NCBI GenBank assembly: GCA_947247005.1
Contig: OX365947.1
Span: forward strand, 35,234,760-35,298,759
Reading direction: 5' to 3'
From: Spisula solida
Taxonomy: Eukaryota; Mollusca; Bivalvia; Venerida; Mactridae
Length of the DNA stretch: 64,000 nt
The notes under the pieces were generated by a model. It was not told where the DNA came from. It did not search any database and was given only the letters and a program-made list of their open reading frames with translations. The position numbers and the translations under genes are program-made. Below, one piece after another: positions 58,309-64,000 of the stretch; positions within the stretch are counted from its first letter, which is position 1, and the number at the start of each line of letters is the position of its first letter.

Positions 58309-61269
58309 CTGGAATGAAAGTAATCATACAGATTATAGTTGGGAGTCCATCAGCACAAAAGTCGCTTATTTTTCATGGTCCATGGCATTTTTTAGTAGAA
58401 GTGTTTCAATACCATATTTGAATTGCCCAATACCAGTTGTATATTGTTTGGGTGGATGCCACGCGCAAAACCCTCTGTGAAGGTCATAAATGAGGTCAAA
58501 GGTCAATTAAGTGCATATAGCATACATTAACTTGAAATTGCACCATATATTGGTCAATTCTTCAGGTAGAATGGTCAAAATGGTATCAAAATGAAGCTAA
58601 TGAATTGGTTCATCATTTGCAATGATTTTATGCAAATTATCACATTTGCTTACTCATGAATATTAATGAGGAAGTCAAAAATTTGTAAATTTTCGTTAAA
58701 AATCTACTAGTATAGTTGACAAATATATGCTATATCTTCCTTATTTCTATTATTTAAAGATCCGAATTGTACCAAAATCATGTGAAGACATAGGGCTTTC
58801 GTTAAATGTATATTTTTATAGATAAATATAATTTAATTCCACCAAGAATAACCGCCAAAGGTGGGTGGGGTAAATTTAAAACAGAACGTAAAAATCTCAA
58901 TACAGTCAGAATCAACATTAAACACTCATGAAACATATTCCTTATATCAAAATATGATTTATTCGTGGAAATTGATTTTAACTTACTTAAGTATTATGCT
59001 AATTAACTCATTTGCATATTTATGAATATTGATAATGTATTCAACATGTATGACAAATAGCGTCCAAATAAGGATCTATATCTGAGTGATAAACAAGCAG
59101 TGCCTTTTAATAATTATACAAAATGCAACACATATGTCTCATTACACAATATATGTTTGTACATGACATGTAGAACTGAATTATTTATTCTTATAATCAT
59201 CGCCAAACCACAGTAGTTTCTACCGTTATTATACAAATTATACAAATTCCAATCAAAGAAAACATGTAGTGCCGTCAACGTAAAATGTCGCCTGGTATAT
59301 TAACCTCTTAATTAATAAGTTGGTATTTTTTAACAAACTACCGGGCATACGTATGTTCTTTTAGTTGCATGTATAGAGTCGTATTGGAGAACAAGAAAAC
59401 GTTATTCTTAGCCAATTGCAGTTCATGTCTTTCGTACCCTGACTTGTCCGTAATTTCACAATGTTTATAAAGCCTTAGTTGATACAGTTTGTTGCTATTT
59501 TAATCAGTAGCATTATGTAGTAAGTAACGATGATTAGGACGGTAAAGTATGCACATATGAGTAATTTCCTTTTGAACGTTTCTATTGTGACTTTACAAAT
59601 CATAAGCTTATCAAGAAAGACTACACAACTTGGATTCAAACGAGATAGAAAAAGTCGCCCGATGCGTCGAATTATATCTGGTCCTGATACTAGTATACCC
59701 ATGCCACAATCAAACGATTATACATTCCTAATGAGTTAAACCGAAGTCGATACTCGCTAAGTTACTTTCCTTTAGTTTACGAACAAAGTCAGAGACGTTA
59801 CTAAGAAAGAACGAGCTTGTTGTAAGAGAAAGCTACCACAATGTACAGAAGACAACGAAAAGACGCGAAGTTTGCCAAATGTCATCAAAAGATGCGAGGG
59901 TCATTTTATGCTTTGGGTGCTTCAAGCGAAGGATGCCTTACTTATTTATTATTCAGTTCTCTTCATTGATTCCGTTTTTCCTCAAGTTCGGCCTCTACTG
60001 TTCTTCGCCTTGCGGTTTTCAGTCTTGTTCTCGGTCTCTTAATACCACGAGGTATCAATTGAGACGCTTGAAGCATATACATTTCCCACTGCGTATGTCT
60101 TTGTCTAGGGGATGAACTCCCAATATGGATTTGGGAGGCATCGTAAACAGGTTGCTCGTGGTCATCAGACAAGTTGTGACATCAGGAGGAATCATGATGA
60201 TCAAGGAGTATCGGGGTGCATTGCAAAAACTCTCGATGTGCTCGAGACGTTATGCGTCAATTCCTCTTCCTCGGGGATGTACTTCCGATGGATTTAAGAG
60301 CTTAGCAGGCGTCTATGATCCCGTTTATCTCAGAGAAGGCATCCGGTGTCTCGGGTAAGCTTCATGAATGTTTTGGGGAATCTGGAGACATCTTGTGAAA
60401 ACGCGAGTACATGTACATACGTCAGGGAAATTCAATGCATGCATATTTTTACCCGATGTATTCGCGCTGTCATGTCGGGAATAACCCGGGAAGGCATCCC
60501 AGAAGCGCACCAGAGACTCGGGAATACCAGTTGCCATGTTAACTTATGCGCTAGGCATTCCAGTGATATTTGGGACACATTCTCGGTCTCGGGATTACAA
60601 TTTTGAATGGAAACTTCGGGTATGTCATGAGACATTTTGGGTCATCGTGAGTGATCGGATGACTCCCGAGTTGTCCTGAAGTTATACGTTTGTCCAACTG
60701 CCACGATGATTTACTCCCGATGGAAATTAGGGATGTGTTGGGATCAGGTTCTGCAAGAAAATCGGTAGTATCGAGAGACATAGACAAATGTGTAATTCCT
60801 TATCTCTGATAAGTTCGCATCGTGTACCTTGGCATAGCCCCGACATATGTTCTGGGGAATTGTCCCAGTTACCGGAAGCCTACGTCTGATAATAGTTGAA
60901 TGAGACAGGTAGAATTTGTCAAGATATAATATGTTAAAACTATTTGGGCCAAAATATTTTTCAGATTTGTCGTAGGTAGCCGTTCCGTTGTGGAAACTTG
61001 ACATGAGTATTTTCATGTTAGCTTAAATTTGCTTGATATATTCGCAGATTCGCAACTTTGTTGTTTGGTTGTACTGTTTAGATTTTCCAAACTTGACGTA
61101 ATCTATATAATGTTGATCAAAAAAGGTTCGCTATGTTTGTCTATTAAGTATAATAATGTTGTCAACCTGATCAATGTATAAGTCTTCAGCAAAGGTCTGA
61201 AGTATGACTTGTGTCTCTCTGGTGTTGATTTGTAGTCAAACCTAGTTTGCATACTTGCTAAAGAAGAGT

Positions 61270-61500
61270 ATGAAGGGTATTAAAATAATTATCGGATGGC
61301 ATGATATAGATGTTTATATAGAATCACCATCTGGGACATTCAAATATTCAAGTCTGTATGAAAGTTGTGCCATCAAAGAAAACCAAACTGTGTACTGTAC
61401 ATATAATTCTCAGAACATGTCCCCAAACGACTACCGTATCATTGTTGGGTTTCTCTCTTTGACGGGATGTGAAACTATTATTCGGCTTGAAAAGATATGA
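61270..61500 (+). CDS. Unassigned ORF, possible terminal exon or remnant
   Basis: From the ATG at 61270 about 76 codons to TGA: MKGIKIIIGWHDIDVYIESP, then NQTVYCTYNSQN, then YRIIVGFLSLTGCETIIRL. It alternates beta-strand-like hydrophobic segments, has three Cys and an N-glycosylation site (NQT), as in a secreted beta-sandwich domain. I do not recognise the family. No acceptor gives an open upstream frame, so it could be a small gene, a gene piece carried by the 5-kb element, or chance. Confidence 0.3.
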   Translation: MKGIKIIIGWHDIDVYIESPSGTFKYSSLYESCAIKENQTVYCTYNSQNMSPNDYRIIVGFLSLTGCETIIRLEKI

Positions 61501-61899
61501 ACTTCTGTTGGATATTAGAAGAGACGTACATTCAGATGAGACAGAGAGTTGTACAAACTTGTTAATGACTCCTGTTTGTTAAAGCTCTATAAAACAAGGC
61601 TTGAAATACTTCCGCCAAGAAGTTAAAAAAGAAGTTAAGTTACTAATATTCGAGGGCTGCTTTCAGCAGTTCAGCCACCCTTTGACATTTTAACTTCCCT
61701 GGTCATTGGGCCACCTAAGGAACCCTGTGTTCGAGTTTCCCTGGGGAGACTACTTCTCTCCTGGTGAGTGTGCAGCCAACATCTATCAGCGGCGCCCAGA
61801 ACTATCGAACATGTATAGACATCGCCATAACAGGCATCAATTCACACCTTGGTTGAGTGGAGCATGTGGGTTATTCTTGCTCAGAGAAATTTGAGCAGT

Positions 61900-61975
61900 G
61901 GTCGAGACGGGGATTGAACACGGGACCTTTCGACCCGAAGCGCGCCTCCCTACCTCTAGGTCACTGCTCCACCAG
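61900..61975 (-). repeat. tRNA-like sequence (probable SINE head)
   Basis: Minus strand reads 'tgacctagaggtaggga' (A box) and 'cgtgttcaatcccc' (B box) with tRNA spacing, plus 'gcgcttcgggtcgaaaggtcc' between. It is flanked by 'gagcagtg' near both ends. The cloverleaf is incomplete, so a SINE rather than a tRNA gene. Confidence 0.5.
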
Positions 61976-63407
61976 TGATGTGAAGTGATGCGCTCGAACT
62001 GCACACCGCAAGAGAAAACTACCAACCAGGCACTTGTATACGGATACCAGCCGCGATGCATCCATAATGAATACAGAAATCAAGACGTGATCAACAAATT
62101 CTTCATACTACTTGCATTGAACTGAGAAGGTGTTTGTAAATTCACGTGCTAATATATCCACAGTAATTCACAACCAATCTAAAACTAAACAGCGACATTG
62201 TAACTTGTCTTATTTGTACATATATACACTATTGTTTCATGAATGATTTGTGGCGTTTTCTGTATAGATTCATAGTTTAAAATTGCCAAGAACGTTATTG
62301 TCTTAAGCACTTAAGGGGGTATATGCACCTTGTGTTTAATGATCAAATTCCCACGGACGGGCATTGGTACCTGCTGTTTCTCGATACTCTGTAGATGTTA
62401 TAACACGAAAGGCATGCTTTAACTCTATATTCATTCTAATTTAAACAAGACATGAATTAATCTGGTGCTGTATGGAAATATAATATAATGTTACAGTATT
62501 CATGCTTTAAAATGAACCATTCCCCATCTATTTTGAGCTTTTACAAAGGAACAAGTAAAAGTGTATGAACAATTTGCAATATCATTTTGATTATCATCAT
62601 CTTTTTATATCCCTAAAGCATAATTTGAACCTAGTTTTATGTTTGTTCTTATTTATCATACTAAACTCGAAATACTAATTGCAGCTCACGTGTATGCCTA
62701 CGTTTAGGTAGCTCATTCCTCCTTAAACGAATGTTGACATATTTTAAATGAATTGGTACATTTCAAAACCAATATAATAGTTGTTACTTGTAATCCCATT
62801 TAAATCACTGCAAACACAATATTACTTATTTATAATACTGTTGACGCTATTATGTTAGTTTGGGTTCATGTGTCATTTTAACCCCCACCCGCTTTAAGCA
62901 AACGTGTGCCCTTAAATCATTGAGAAGGTAAGTGTCAAGTTAACATATCAATAGCTTAGTGTATCACCATTAAATATGAATTATTTAGGCTTTCAAATAG
63001 CAAAAATGACGACATTATATCAAATAGATGGTTCACACACGTCGAATTTTTATGAAAAATATTGCTAATTTTAGGTGTTCTCATCAATATTCATGAGTAT
63101 AAAAATGCATGAATTAATAAAAAGTTATTTTTATTAATAGCCCAGTGCATTAGCTTCATTTTGATACCATTTGTAAAATTTTTGACCGAAAACTGACAGA
63201 GATATAATGATATTTTGAGGGAGATATATAAAAAATGCACTCATTTGACCTTTGACCTAATTCTGAGAAAACGAGGCAAAATCACGGATGGCATCCGGTC
63301 GTTTCAGATTGCACACATATCAAAGATAACATATAGCATGGATGCCATATTCTACTCTCCGATGCCATGGCTCGTCATATTTTCTCCGTATGGACTCCCG
63401 ACTATTA

Positions 63408-64000
63408 GAGGCAATACAAACAATACAATCACAACTTCTTGACCAATATGATCTTTTCCGGACAGGTCACAAGAGAGTTGTAGAATTATACTAGTAAAAT
63501 GGCATGTAGAAGATGCCAAGATGGTAAGAAATCGGACAGGTAAGGCAGCACTCAACTAAAACAGCCGAACACCAAAAATATTTAAACAACATTGACCACA
63601 TTGCCTTACACACAACCGGACAATAAAAAAGTACCGGTAATCAACCGCCGAAAGTCGCAGTTTCAGCTGTCAAAAAGCTGAATGACCAAGTTTCAGCTGT
63701 AAAATGACCAGAAAGACATACAAAAATGTAGTTTCACAGTCGTTAAAAAGTCGTAAAAGGTTTTTAAAGAATAACAGTAAATGGTTAATGGGTTAACGCA
63801 TTCAAAAATTGGTTAACACACTAAGTCTTGTAAACATGTGCAAATGCGGAGGAGAGTAGTTTGAAGGAAATAAATCAAATATTAATTTTGTTGATTATAT
63901 GTTTTGATGTCTTTGTTTTATGATTGCAGCAACATTATACAGTATAATTATTATTGAACACACATGTACCTAGTATTATTCAGATGTTCATTAACATGTA
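63408..64000. other. No gene seen
   Basis: The intron of gene 1 presumably continues to the right edge. No further ankyrin exon is visible here. Confidence 0.4.

Larger units (their letters stand above)
58336..63404. mobile_element. 5.07-kb element with long degenerate TIRs
   Basis: Left TAGTTGGGAGTCCAT and right ATGGACTCCCGACTA are inverted, flanked by TTA on both sides (58333-58335, 63405-63407). The inverted match extends inward over at least 330 bp in blocks: catggcat...agtagaa, ggatgcca, aggtcaaaggtcaa, atggtatcaaaatgaagctaat, actcatgaatatt.atgag. A 3-bp TTA duplication fits PIF/Harbinger-type (TWA) insertion, but I found no transposase. The inside (59.1-62.9 kb) holds a GC-richer stretch with recurring 'tcggga/cccga' motifs (60.1-60.9 kb), an unassigned ORF and a tRNA-like piece. 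The left end lies 27 nt from the acceptor of exon A. Confidence 0.6.

Noticed and set aside
59963..60172. 69-aa minus ORF with a basic, NLS-like stretch (KRPRTRLK) that could be an N-terminal exon of gene 1
   Set aside because: It opens on TTG, has an in-frame stop four codons upstream, no acceptor in between, and ends in a stop rather than a donor. It also lies inside the 5-kb TIR element.

Overview
This window is animal nuclear DNA and most likely comes from a marine bivalve mollusc. It is AT-rich, intron-rich and crowded with transposable elements. Its dominant interspersed repeats start with 'TTTTAGCTCACCTG', carry a tandem core of roughly 150 bp with 'GGTCA' motifs, and end in '...GGCCCTCTTGTT'; to my knowledge these are a hallmark of bivalve genomes. 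There are no bacterial features and no operons.

Host genes. Two genes of the NF-kappaB/IkappaB system can be supported, both on the minus strand and arranged head to tail. (1) An ankyrin-repeat IkappaB-family gene, closest by eye to IkappaB-zeta/Bcl-3. Its last four coding exons are at 58308-58098, 18764-18626, 15341-15238 and 13787-13548; all splice sites are canonical and all phases are compatible, and the first intron seen is 39 kb long. Its 5' end lies beyond the right edge. (2) The 5' end of a second gene: a start exon at 3156-3060 and a large exon from 1085 to the left edge. It encodes a disordered, S/P/G/Q-rich protein with the motif DSGLDS, the IkappaB phosphodegron. A perfect kappaB site (GGGACTTTCCC) lies about 130 bp upstream of its ATG. 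A possible terminal exon of an unrelated plus-strand gene (61270-61500) is weak.

Layout. 0-3.4 kb: 5' part of gene 2 and its promoter. 3.5-9.95 kb: one decayed LINE (2A-like remnant, PHD finger, endonuclease, RT) with a truncated Gypsy LTR element fused in frame into its 5' part and a Tigger-like transposon inserted in its RT part. 10-13.5 kb: MITE remnants and a minisatellite made from the end of a second LINE's ORF. 13.5-18.8 kb: three exons of gene 1, tightly wrapped in TIR elements. 18.8-58.1 kb: the giant intron, filled with pearl/HINE-like repeats, MITEs, RTE-type LINE fragments, many minisatellite arrays (including a pair in inverted orientation at 45.0-48.8 kb) and a 1.84-kb TTAA-flanked element whose sister lies inverted at 16-18 kb. 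58.1-58.3 kb: an ankyrin exon. 58.3-63.4 kb: a 5.07-kb element with long degenerate terminal inverted repeats and a possible TTA target duplication.

How it fits together. The two host genes probably belong to one NF-kappaB feedback circuit and may be tandem paralogues; this is inference, since gene 2's ankyrin part lies outside the window. Almost everything else is transposon strata, dense enough that transposon ends sit within about 13-40 nt of an edge of each of the four ankyrin exons. Identities come from reading translations and repeat structure by eye; no database search was possible.
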